Of a DNA stretch of 64,000 nt, positions 17,489 through 25,695 are shown piece by piece. A model generated the notes under the pieces. The model worked only from the letters and a program-made list of their open reading frames with translations. It was not told the DNA's origin and ran no database searches. Position 1 is the first letter of the stretch. Every line of letters begins with the position of its first letter. Position numbers and translations under genes: made by a program. Origin of the DNA: Stutzerimonas stutzeri (lineage in GTDB: Bacteria > Pseudomonadota > Gammaproteobacteria > Pseudomonadales > Pseudomonadaceae); assembly GCF_009789555.1 (NCBI RefSeq), contig NZ_CP046902.1, forward strand, positions 2,558,001-2,622,000, written 5' to 3'.

Positions 17489-17662
17489 CGTAACCGGAAC
17501 GGGGCGACAATATGTGCGGAGCCGGTGCACTGCGTTGCTGCCAGACATCTGCCATGAAGAGGGGGTTTTTGCCCTTACGAACTGAAGTTACGGTCGGGTT
17601 GTAAAGACCAGGTTGGTGCTCGCATGACAGATCCGAATGTACCAAGGGCTGGGTGCTGCGCA

Positions 17663-20600
17663 TCACTGGAAGTCCCGGCTGCGCACGTCCAGGCCTGTCA
17701 GCAAGGGGGTGAGGTCGCTCAAGCGCCCGGCAATGACGTGGCGCACCCCGTTCGCCGACTCCAGGCGACCGTCGATCCGCAGCATCTGCGACTGTATCAG
17801 CACCCGCCGCTGGCGCTCGGCCAGATCGTTCCAGACCACCACGTTGATCATGCCGAACTCGTCTTCCAGGGTCACGAAGATGACTCCGCTGGCGGTTTGC
17901 GGGCGCTGACGGCCAATCACCAGGCCGGCGACGCTGATCAGGCGACCGTGCTCAATGTCGGCCAGCTCGCGCGAGCTGCGACAGCGCCGACTGCTGAGTT
18001 GATCCCGTAGCAGCGCCAGCGGATGCGGGCCTAGCGTGGTGCCCAGGGTGGCATAGTCGGTCACCAGATCTTCCCCGACGGTGGGGAGTGGAAGTGGCGC
18101 TGGTGCTTCCTGTGGCGCGCACTGGCCAGCGAACAGGGGCAGTTGTGGCTCGACTCCGGCCACCGCCCAGCGCGCCCGATGACGATGCCCAGCGAGACCG
18201 CGCAGGGCGCCGGCATCGGCCAGCTGCGCACGCGCGCGCGCATCCAGTTCGGCGCGCAGGCAGAGGTCATCGACGGCGACGAACGGCTGTAGCTGTCGCA
18301 CCGCCTCGATACGCCGCGCATCCGCTTCTCGAAATCCACGGACCATGCGCAGGCCCAGGCGGATCGCGGGTTGATCATGGCCGGTTGGTTCAAGGCTGCA
18401 GTCCCAGTCGCTGTGATGCACATCCACTGGACGGATTTCCAGACCGTGACGGCGAGCGTCCTGGAGAATCTGATCGGGGTTGTAAAAGCCCATCGGCCAA
18501 CTATTGATCAATGCGCAGGCGTAGGCGGCGGGTTCGTGGCATTTCAGCCAACAGCTGGCGTAGGTGAGCAGGGCGAAGCTGGCAGCATGGGATTCGGGAA
18601 AGCCGTAGCTGCCGAAGCCTTTGATCTGTTCGAAGATGCGTGCGATGAACTGTGCCGGGTAACCCCTTGCGGACATGCGTTCGGTCAGTCGTTGTCGGTG
18701 GGGTTCCAGGCCACCGTGACGCTTCCAGGCGGCCATGGATCGGCGCAGTTGATCGGCTTCGCCAGGCGTGTACTGGGCCGCGACGATCGCCAGCTCCATC
18801 ACCTGTTCCTGGAACAGCGGCACACCAAGGGTGCGCTCGAAGACCAGTTTCAATTCATCGGAGGGATACTCCACCTTCTCTTCGCGGTTACGTCGACGCA
18901 GGTAGGGATGAACCATGTCCCCCTGAATTGGCCCCGGGCGCACGATGGCGACCTGGATCACCAGATCATAAAACGTGCGGGGCCGCAGCCGCGGCAGCAT
19001 GGCCATCTGTGCCCGTGACTCGATCTGGAACACGCCGACGGTGTCGGCACGGCTGATCATGTCGTAGGTCGCACGGTCTTCCTTCGGCAGGCTGGCGATC
19101 GTCCAGCATGTGCCGCGATAGTGCTCGATCAGGTTGAAGCAGCGACGTAGCGCACTGAGCATGCCGAGGGCGAGCACATCGACCTTGAGCAGACCGACCT
19201 GGTCGAGATCGTCCTTGTCCCACTGAATCACGGTGCGCTCGGGCATGCTGGCGTTTTCCACCGGGACCAGGGTTTCGAGCGAGTGCTCGGAGATGACGAA
19301 GCCTCCGGGGTGTTGGGACAGGTGCCGTGGGAAGCCGATCAGCTCGCCGGTCAGTGTCAGTATTCGGCGCAGCACGGGGCTGTCAGGATCGAATCCGGCC
19401 TCATGCAGGCGTTCGGCATCAGGTACCCGGTCGCTCCAGCGGCCACAGCAGTCGGCCAGTGCGTTGATCTGGTCCGCCGGCAGGCCGAGTGCCTTGGCCA
19501 CGTCACGCATCGCTCCGGTGGCGTGGTAGGTGCTGACCACTGCGGTGAGCGCGGCCCGCTCGCGGCCATAGCGGCGAAATACGTACTGGATGACTTCTTC
19601 CCGGCGCTCGTGCTCGAAATCGACGTCGATGTCCGGTGGCTCCTTGCGCTCCCGGGAGAGAAAGCGCTCGAACAGCAACGTGCTGCAAGACGGATCGAGT
19701 TCGGTGATACCCAGCACGAAACATACGCTGGAATTGGCTGCCGAGCCGCGGCCCTGGCAAAGAATCGCCTGGTCACGGGCGAAGCGAACGATGTCGTGAA
19801 CGGTGAGGAAGTAGCTCTCATAGCCCAGTTCGGCGATCAGTTGCAGCTCGTGCTCCACCTGTGCGCGGGCTGACGCTGCGACGCCGGTTGGCCAGCGCCA
19901 GCGAATACCGTCCTCGACCAGCTTGCGTAGCCAGGAAGTGGCGTCATGATCCGTCGGCACCAGCTCGTGTGGGTACTGATAGCGCAGTTGGTCAAGATCG
20001 AACCGGCAGCGCTCGGCGATGCGCAGTGTTTCGGCGAGCAGTTCGGGGGGGTAGAGCTGCGCCAGCTCCTCGCGCCGACGCAGGTGGCGTTCGCCGTTAG
20101 GGAATAGATGGCGTCCGGCCTCAGCCACCGGCAGGTGTTGGCGGATCGCGGTCATGCAGTCCTGCAACGCACGACGGCCACGGGCGTGCATATGCACATC
20201 GCCGCACGCCACAGCAGGGATGTTCAGGCGCCTGGCCAGTGCATGCCATTGGCGCAGGCGCAGCGCATCGTCCGGACCACGATGCAGTTCGATGCCCAGC
20301 CAGAGGCAATCTGCAAAGCGCTCCCGTAGCCAATGACCTTCGGCGTCAGCCTCGGCATGCTGAGCGATCCAGATGACCAATAGCCCATCCAACGGCTCGC
20401 TCAGGTCTTCGGGGAGAAGTCGGTAACGGCCCTTTTCGGCACGGCGACGGGCACGGGTGATCAGCCGGCACAGGCTTTGATAGCCGGCCAGGTCGGCAAC
20501 CAGCAGAACCAGCGTTGGCCCGCCTTCAATATGGATTTCGCTGCCGATAATCAGCGGGATGCCAGCCTCTTTCGAAGCCTGCCAGGCCCGTACGATGCCG

Positions 20601-20740
20601 GCCAGCGTGCATTCATCGGTAATGGCCAGAGCTCGATAGCCCAGACGTGCGGCGCGCTCGAACAACTCGCGGGCACTTGAAGCGCCCCGCTGGAAGCTGA
20701 AGTTGGACAGGCAATGCAGTTCGACGTATTCGACCGTCAT
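17663..20740 (-). CDS. dnaE2: Error-prone DNA polymerase DnaE2 (ImuC)
   Basis: The C-family polymerase of the damage-inducible mutasome, which extends across lesions with help from ImuA and ImuB. At 1025 residues it is shorter than DnaE1. It has an N-terminal PHP domain (ELHCLSNFSFQRGASSARE), the polymerase core with the PDIDVDFEHER catalytic aspartates (about residue 375), finger and palm regions, and a C-terminal OB fold (LISVAGLVIGRQRPQTASGV). Its ATG overlaps the imuB stop (ATGA). Co-transcribed with imuA-imuB from a LexA-controlled promoter. Confidence 0.95.
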   Translation of the reverse strand: MTVEYVELHCLSNFSFQRGASSARELFERAARLGYRALAITDECTLAGIVRAWQASKEAGIPLIIGSEIHIEGGPTLVLLVADLAGYQSLCRLITRARRRAEKGRYRLLPEDLSEPLDGLLVIWIAQHAEADAEGHWLRERFADCLWLGIELHRGPDDALRLRQWHALARRLNIPAVACGDVHMHARGRRALQDCMTAIRQHLPVAEAGRHLFPNGERHLRRREELAQLYPPELLAETLRIAERCRFDLDQLRYQYPHELVPTDHDATSWLRKLVEDGIRWRWPTGVAASARAQVEHELQLIAELGYESYFLTVHDIVRFARDQAILCQGRGSAANSSVCFVLGITELDPSCSTLLFERFLSRERKEPPDIDVDFEHERREEVIQYVFRRYGRERAALTAVVSTYHATGAMRDVAKALGLPADQINALADCCGRWSDRVPDAERLHEAGFDPDSPVLRRILTLTGELIGFPRHLSQHPGGFVISEHSLETLVPVENASMPERTVIQWDKDDLDQVGLLKVDVLALGMLSALRRCFNLIEHYRGTCWTIASLPKEDRATYDMISRADTVGVFQIESRAQMAMLPRLRPRTFYDLVIQVAIVRPGPIQGDMVHPYLRRRNREEKVEYPSDELKLVFERTLGVPLFQEQVMELAIVAAQYTPGEADQLRRSMAAWKRHGGLEPHRQRLTERMSARGYPAQFIARIFEQIKGFGSYGFPESHAASFALLTYASCWLKCHEPAAYACALINSWPMGFYNPDQILQDARRHGLEIRPVDVHHSDWDCSLEPTGHDQPAIRLGLRMVRGFREADARRIEAVRQLQPFVAVDDLCLRAELDARARAQLADAGALRGLAGHRHRARWAVAGVEPQLPLFAGQCAPQEAPAPLPLPTVGEDLVTDYATLGTTLGPHPLALLRDQLSSRRCRSSRELADIEHGRLISVAGLVIGRQRPQTASGVIFVTLEDEFGMINVVVWNDLAERQRRVLIQSQMLRIDGRLESANGVRHVIAGRLSDLTPLLTGLDVRSRDFQ

Positions 20741-22158
20741 GCGAACCAGCCGTGCAGCAGCAGGGGGCCTGGGCCGGGCACGGCGCGATAGGCCCAGCCA
20801 CGCTGGCCGCTACGAGTTTGCACCTGATAATAGTCGCGGCGCACATCACTGCCGTCCCACCAGCCGGACTCGATGCGCTCCGGACCGGCGAGTATGCGCA
20901 GGGATGCTTCGTGCAGTGCTTTGGGCTCGGACAACAGCCAGCCGGGGCGGGGAAGTGCGGCTGCCGATGGTTCATGCGCACAAGCATGTTGTGGTTGCCA
21001 GGCGCATTCGGGGCGATGATCGGCGCGAGCGCTGAGCCCCTGCACGGCGTCATCACCCAGTCGCGCCCGCAGACGTTCGCGCAGCGGCTCCCAGGGCAGC
21101 GACTGTTGCGGTCGTTCTTCGAACAACTGGCGGTGTTCAGGAACGAAAGCGGGTAATTGGTGGGCCACCAGGCGCAGCGCCAGTACCGGCGCGGGCAATT
21201 GCACATGTTCCAGCCGCCCCCGCGTCAATTCGAACAGCATGGCCGGATCGCGTTCGGCGCTGAGCAGGCCAACCGGCATCGGGGTGTCGGCCAGGTTGCG
21301 GTGCTCCAGAAACAGGGTAAAACGCTGCACGCCGCTGTCACGACCGGCCAGATAGGCGGCAAGGTCGGCGGTCAATCGACGCAGCGGGAACAGCAGTGCC
21401 TGGTGCGATTCGACCTCGAAGTTAAGTTCGATACGGGTATCGAAGCGGTCCGGTGGTCGATAGAAGTCCAGCCCCAACGGACGATGCTCGAACAATGTGT
21501 CGAGGTGCCTCATGGCTTCGGCCGGAAAGCGCCGCGCCAGGCCATCGCGAGGTAGCGCGAGTACCTGCTTCAGGGTTCGCAGGCCCATGCGCGCCAACGC
21601 CGCCGTCACTTCACGCGGCAAGCCGATACGCTCGATCGGCAGTGGGTTCAGCACGCTGCGCAGCGTCTGGGAATCCGTCACGGCCAAGCCGTCATGTGCA
21701 TTGGCCAGAACCCGTGCGGCGGCTGGGTTCGGTGCCAGGGTTATGCGGTGCTGAAAGCCCAGTGCATGCAGTTCATCGCGCAGGCGTGACTCCAGGCGAG
21801 GCCAGGGGCCGAACAGGTTGAAACTCGATTGCACCTCCAATAGCAGGCAGCGTGGGTAATGCAGGCTGACCTGTGAGCTGAAGCCGTAGGCCCAGGCGGC
21901 GAGGAATTGCTGCCAGCGTTCGATGGACGCTTGATCGTAATCGGCTGTGGCGAACGCGCGAGTCAGCGCCTGGGCAGCGATCAATGATTGCCCCGGCCTG
22001 AGGCCAAGCGCCCGTGCCGCCGGGTTGATTGCCTGCAGTACGCGGCGTTGCGCTGTGCCGCCCAAAAGCGCCAGCGGCGCCTCGGCATCGGCGCGACCGC
22101 GCAACACACCGTCCATGGCCAGTTGCGGCAGCAGGATACAAGCCCAGAGCGCGCTCAT
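20737..22158 (-). CDS. imuB: ImuB, inactive Y-family polymerase-like mutasome protein
   Basis: A 473-residue adaptor that links DnaE2 to the sliding clamp. The fold is Y-family, but the catalytic acids are missing: where active enzymes have the S-x-D-E motif, this protein reads CLLLEVQSSFNLFG (about 104-117), and the N-terminus lacks the first metal-binding aspartate. That loss is normal for ImuB. A helix-hairpin-helix-like region spans about 175-215 and a candidate clamp-binding QLF lies at 344-346. The start at 22158 is 1 nt past the imuA stop; a longer in-frame extension upstream is only a shadow of imuA. Confidence 0.93.
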   Translation of the reverse strand: MSALWACILLPQLAMDGVLRGRADAEAPLALLGGTAQRRVLQAINPAARALGLRPGQSLIAAQALTRAFATADYDQASIERWQQFLAAWAYGFSSQVSLHYPRCLLLEVQSSFNLFGPWPRLESRLRDELHALGFQHRITLAPNPAAARVLANAHDGLAVTDSQTLRSVLNPLPIERIGLPREVTAALARMGLRTLKQVLALPRDGLARRFPAEAMRHLDTLFEHRPLGLDFYRPPDRFDTRIELNFEVESHQALLFPLRRLTADLAAYLAGRDSGVQRFTLFLEHRNLADTPMPVGLLSAERDPAMLFELTRGRLEHVQLPAPVLALRLVAHQLPAFVPEHRQLFEERPQQSLPWEPLRERLRARLGDDAVQGLSARADHRPECAWQPQHACAHEPSAAALPRPGWLLSEPKALHEASLRILAGPERIESGWWDGSDVRRDYYQVQTRSGQRGWAYRAVPGPGPLLLHGWFA

Positions 22159-22159
22159 T

Positions 22160-22777
22160 TCAATGCCATGCCGTGGCAGGGATCGGCTGGGGCGAAGCCA
22201 GGCCGCCACGACACTTGAGCACTCGCAACTGGGCCGGCTGGGCTTCGACCGCCAGGCGCAGTGCCGCCGGTGACGGATTGACGGCCTCGCGCAGTGAACG
22301 GTAGGCGAAGGCCAGTGTCTGGCCGGTCTCGGCGGCGACCTGCAGGCGTCGCAGGGCGCGGTCATCGGCGTGCTGCGGCCAGCACAGCACCGCCCCACAG
22401 CTGCCCGAACGCAGGCATTGCTCGGTGGCCCACAGGGCATCGCGGCCCTGTGTGTCGATGATCGTCAGCTGTCGCAGGTCGATACCGGCAGCCAGCCAGG
22501 CCTGGGGATAAGGCACATGAGGCGGCGCCACCAGCACCACGCGCTCATTGGCCATGGTCAGCCGTGCCAGGGTCGGCCAGAGCAGGCTCAATTCTCCAAT
22601 ACCCGGGTGGTCGACGAGAATCTCGCTCAGCGCCGATTCCGGCCAGCCGCCGCCCGGCAGTGCAGCATCCAGCGCGGCACATCCGGTAGGTTGCGTGCTG
22701 GACGATACGGGTTTGGTCTGGCCGCGCCACAGACGGCGCGCGTCGATTAGATGGTTGAGTGCGACCACGGATGTCAT
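22160..22777 (-). CDS. imuA: ImuA, RecA-like SOS mutasome protein
   Basis: A 205-residue protein distantly related to RecA/SulA, first gene of the imuA-imuB-dnaE2 cassette. In the family it supports mutasome assembly. It starts MTSVVALNHLIDARRLWRGQ; an upstream in-frame ATG would run through the LexA box, so it is rejected. The GCAALDAALPGGGWPESALSE stretch at about residues 32-52 is the degenerate P-loop area, and SLLWPTLARLTMANERVVLVAPP follows. The LexA box lies 20 nt before the start. Confidence 0.92.
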   Translation of the reverse strand: MTSVVALNHLIDARRLWRGQTKPVSSSTQPTGCAALDAALPGGGWPESALSEILVDHPGIGELSLLWPTLARLTMANERVVLVAPPHVPYPQAWLAAGIDLRQLTIIDTQGRDALWATEQCLRSGSCGAVLCWPQHADDRALRRLQVAAETGQTLAFAYRSLREAVNPSPAALRLAVEAQPAQLRVLKCRGGLASPQPIPATAWH

Positions 22778-22796
22778 GGCGGAGTATTCCGTACTA

Positions 22797-22812
22797 CTGT
22801 ATATCAATACAG
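22797..22812. promoter_or_regulatory. LexA (SOS) box of the imu operon
   Basis: CTGTATATCAATACAG matches the LexA consensus CTG-N10-CAG with the favoured alternating T/A centre. It sits 20 nt before the imuA start, where bound LexA would block transcription until DNA damage. Confidence 0.93.
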
Positions 22813-22971
22813 TATTCGGCCTGGCCAATATGCCGGTCAAGCTGGGCCGATGAAACGCGTCTTCGTAAAACCCAGTCTTTTTATTTTGGTTATAACTAAA
22901 TGAATTCTTATTCTTTTATTGTTTTCAACGCTTCTGGCTAGACTGGCTTCCATCACTCCGGAGGCACCGCG

Positions 22972-23553
22972 ATGCGCAGCGAATCGATCCATTATCTGGT
23001 AGTGCCGGGCTGGCACGGCTCGCCTGACAATCACTGGCAAAGCCATTGGCAGCGCAGCCTGCCCAATAGCGCCAGGACAGAACAGGCCGATTGGTCGAGC
23101 CCTCATCGCGAGCAGTGGGTTGCCGAACTGGAACGCCGTATCGCACAGAGCACGTCCCCGGTCATTCTTATCGCCCACAGCCTGGGCTGCATCACCGTCG
23201 CACACTGGGCCGCGCAAGCTCCGGTCGACATGGTGCGGCGGATTCGTGGCGCGCTGCTGGTGGCACCGGCTGATGTGCAGCGTGACGGCTGCCCGGAGGC
23301 CCTGCGGGATTTCGCGCCGATTGCGCGCCAGAGGCTGCCGTTTCCCAGTCTGCTGATCGGTTCCGACAACGATGCTGCCGCGACAGCGGGTCGGGCCATC
23401 GAGCTGGGCCTGGATTGGGGCAGTGACACCGTCATCCTCTCAGGGGCCGGCCATATCAATGTCCAGTCGGGGCACACCCGTTGGGAGCAGGGTTTCGCCT
23501 ACCTGTACCGCCTGCAGAATCGCATCGCCGAACAGGCCCGCAAGACAGCCTGA
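22972..23553 (+). CDS. RBBP9/YdeN-type serine hydrolase
   Basis: A small alpha/beta hydrolase of 193 residues. The RBBP9/YdeN hallmarks are the early VPGWHGSPDNHWQ motif (about 11-23), nucleophile Ser70 in IAHSLGC, a late acid (GSDNDAAA) and histidine (SGAGHINVQSG). The substrate is unknown. It precedes lsfA by 72 nt and probably shares its transcript. The upstream region is divergent from the imu operon and AT-rich, with a TTTGGTTATA element at 22885-22894 that recurs before the ABC operon at 60.5 kb. Confidence 0.88.
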   Translation: MRSESIHYLVVPGWHGSPDNHWQSHWQRSLPNSARTEQADWSSPHREQWVAELERRIAQSTSPVILIAHSLGCITVAHWAAQAPVDMVRRIRGALLVAPADVQRDGCPEALRDFAPIARQRLPFPSLLIGSDNDAAATAGRAIELGLDWGSDTVILSGAGHINVQSGHTRWEQGFAYLYRLQNRIAEQARKTA

Positions 23554-23625
23554 GGCATCGTCACCACCAGGACCCGGCCGCTCCAACGTGGCCGCCATCA
23601 GCAGCAACCGCATGAGGAGCAAGAC

Positions 23626-24267
23626 ATGAGTATCCGTCTCGGCGACATCGCACCCGACTTCGAGCAGGACTCCAGCGAAGGGCGCATCCGTTTTCATGAA
23701 TGGCTCGGCGACAGCTGGGGCGTGTTGTTTTCCCATCCCGCTGATTTCACGCCGGTCTGCACCACCGAGCTGGGCTTCACCGCCAAGCTGAAGGACGAGT
23801 TCGCCAAGCGCGACGTCAAGGCCATTGCGCTGTCGGTGGACCCTGTCGATTCGCACGTGAAGTGGATCGATGACATCAACGAGACCCAGAACACCCGGGT
23901 CAACTTCCCGATCCTGGCTGACGGCGATCGCAAGGTGTCCGAGCTGTACGACCTGATCCACCCCAACGCCAATGACACCCTGACGGTGCGCTCATTGTTC
24001 GTCATCGATCCGAACAAGAAGGTACGCCTGACCATTACCTACCCGGCGAGCACGGGGCGGAATTTCAACGAGATCCTGCGCGTGATCGATTCGCTGCAAC
24101 TGACCGACAACCATAAGGTCGCGACCCCGGCCAACTGGCAGGACGGCGACGAAGTGGTCATCGTGCCCTCGCTCAAGGACGAGGAGGAGCTCAAGCAACG
24201 CTTCCCCAAGGGCTATCGCGCGGTGAAACCCTATTTGCGCCTCACCCCGCAGCCCAATCGCGGATAG
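23626..24267 (+). CDS. lsfA: 1-Cys peroxiredoxin LsfA (Prx6 type)
   Basis: Reduces peroxides using one cysteine. At 213 residues it is a long Prx6-type enzyme: peroxidatic Cys45 in DFTPVCTTE, conserved YPASTGRNFNEILRVIDSLQ, and the C-terminal Prx6 dimerisation domain (VATPANWQDGDEVVIVPS). No resolving cysteine is present, as expected. In Pseudomonas lsfA was found as a sulfate-starvation protein linked to sulfonate use. A strong terminator follows at 24397. Confidence 0.95.
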   Translation: MSIRLGDIAPDFEQDSSEGRIRFHEWLGDSWGVLFSHPADFTPVCTTELGFTAKLKDEFAKRDVKAIALSVDPVDSHVKWIDDINETQNTRVNFPILADGDRKVSELYDLIHPNANDTLTVRSLFVIDPNKKVRLTITYPASTGRNFNEILRVIDSLQLTDNHKVATPANWQDGDEVVIVPSLKDEEELKQRFPKGYRAVKPYLRLTPQPNRG

Positions 24268-24396
24268 TGCATCACTTCGCACCTGTCGACCGCCCCGGTG
24301 ACCTTTGCTTGTGCTGGAAAAATCTGTCGATTAGGATTCGCGCCCGGGTATGGGGCGCGAGTGTTCATCACTGCGCATGACCCTTATCGAATGCTG

Positions 24397-24427
24397 AAGC
24401 CCGGTTCGGAAACGACCGGGCTTTTTC
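24397..24427 (+). terminator. Terminator between lsfA and mtnA
   Basis: AAGCCCGGT (24397-24405), 9-nt loop, ACCGGGCTT (24415-24423) followed by TTT. A second GC-rich hairpin, CGCGCCC/GGGCGCG (24339-24345 with 24353-24359), lies upstream without a U-tract. Confidence 0.8.
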
Positions 24428-24507
24428 GTGTGCCAGTGCGTCATGCGTGAACGGATCGGTTCCGCCCCTGAGAGTCAGAGGTGTCAGTGAGAATAGAGAG
24501 GATTGCC

Positions 24508-25584
24508 ATGCGCGAACGCTTGTTGGCCGCGGAAAAGGTAAAGGCTATCGAGTGGCAGGACGGGCAGTTGCGCTTGCTCGACCAGCGCAAACTGCCGCTT
24601 GAAGAGGTATGGCACACCTACGATTCCGCTGCCGCTGTTGCCACGGCCATCCGCGAGATGGTCGTGCGTGGCGCTCCGGCGATCGGGATCAGCGCCGCGT
24701 ACGGGCTGGTTCTGGGGCTCAGGGCCCGCCTCGCCGAAGGCGGGGACTGGCGCGCAGCCCTGGAAGCCGACTTCGAGATCCTGGCCGGTTCGCGCCCGAC
24801 CGCCGTCAATCTGTTCTGGGCCCTGAATCAGATGCGCGAGCGGCTCGAGCGCCTGAAGCCGGATGAAGATCCGCTGACAGCCGCCGAGGCCCAGGCTGCC
24901 TCCATCCATGGCAGCGACCGCGAGGCGAACCTGACCATGGCGCAGTTCGGCGTCGACCTGATTCGCAAGCACCAGGGCAATCGGCAGAATCTGCTCACGC
25001 ACTGCAACACCGGCGCGTTGGCCACCGGTGGTTTCGGCACGGCGCTCGGGGTGATACGGGCGGCGCATCTGGAAGGGCTCGTGGAGTGCGTTTACGCCGA
25101 CGAGACGCGGCCCTGGTTGCAAGGGTCGCGGCTGACTGCCTGGGAGCTTGCCGGCGAAGGCGTGCCGGTCACGCTGAATGCCGATTCGGCGGCGGCGCAT
25201 CTGATGAAGACGCGCGGCATCACCTGGGTCATCGTCGGCGCTGACCGGATTACTGCCAATGGCGATGTCGCCAACAAGATCGGGACCTATCAGCTTGCGG
25301 TCCTCGCGATGCACCATGGCGTGCGGTTCATGGTCGTGGCGCCCAGTTCCACCATCGACATGGAGTTGGAAACCGGCGACGACATTCCCATCGAAGAACG
25401 TGCCGGCAGCGAGTTGCTGGAAGTCCATGGCCAACGGTTCGCGGCACAAGTCGATGCGTTCAATCCGGTGTTCGATGTAACGCCGGCAGACCTCATCGAT
25501 GCGATCGTGACCGAAAAAGGCGTCGTCGAGCGACCGAACGCCGCCAAACTCACCGCCCTGATGAGCCGCAAGCGACTTCATTGA
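24508..25584 (+). CDS. mtnA: Methylthioribose-1-phosphate isomerase
   Basis: Converts 5-methylthioribose-1-phosphate to methylthioribulose-1-phosphate in methionine salvage. The 358 residues contain RGAPAIGISAAYG (about 53-65), the catalytic-cysteine strand LLTHCNTGALATGGFGTALG, and GADRITANGDVANKIGTYQLA, all typical of the eIF2B-related MtnA family. The ATG at 24508 with AGAGG 7 nt upstream is preferred over an upstream GTG at 24481. The later pathway genes mtnB, mtnD and mtnC are at 47-49 kb. gyrA begins 111 nt downstream. Confidence 0.95.
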   Translation: MRERLLAAEKVKAIEWQDGQLRLLDQRKLPLEEVWHTYDSAAAVATAIREMVVRGAPAIGISAAYGLVLGLRARLAEGGDWRAALEADFEILAGSRPTAVNLFWALNQMRERLERLKPDEDPLTAAEAQAASIHGSDREANLTMAQFGVDLIRKHQGNRQNLLTHCNTGALATGGFGTALGVIRAAHLEGLVECVYADETRPWLQGSRLTAWELAGEGVPVTLNADSAAAHLMKTRGITWVIVGADRITANGDVANKIGTYQLAVLAMHHGVRFMVVAPSSTIDMELETGDDIPIEERAGSELLEVHGQRFAAQVDAFNPVFDVTPADLIDAIVTEKGVVERPNAAKLTALMSRKRLH

Positions 25585-25695
25585 ACCCGGCTCAAGGCTT
25601 CCTGGATGTGCTTGCTGGAGCCTCCGGCTCGCCAGCTGTGATACCATCCCGCGCTTAATCGCAGGACCCTGCTGACTATAAGGAACCAGGCTTCC

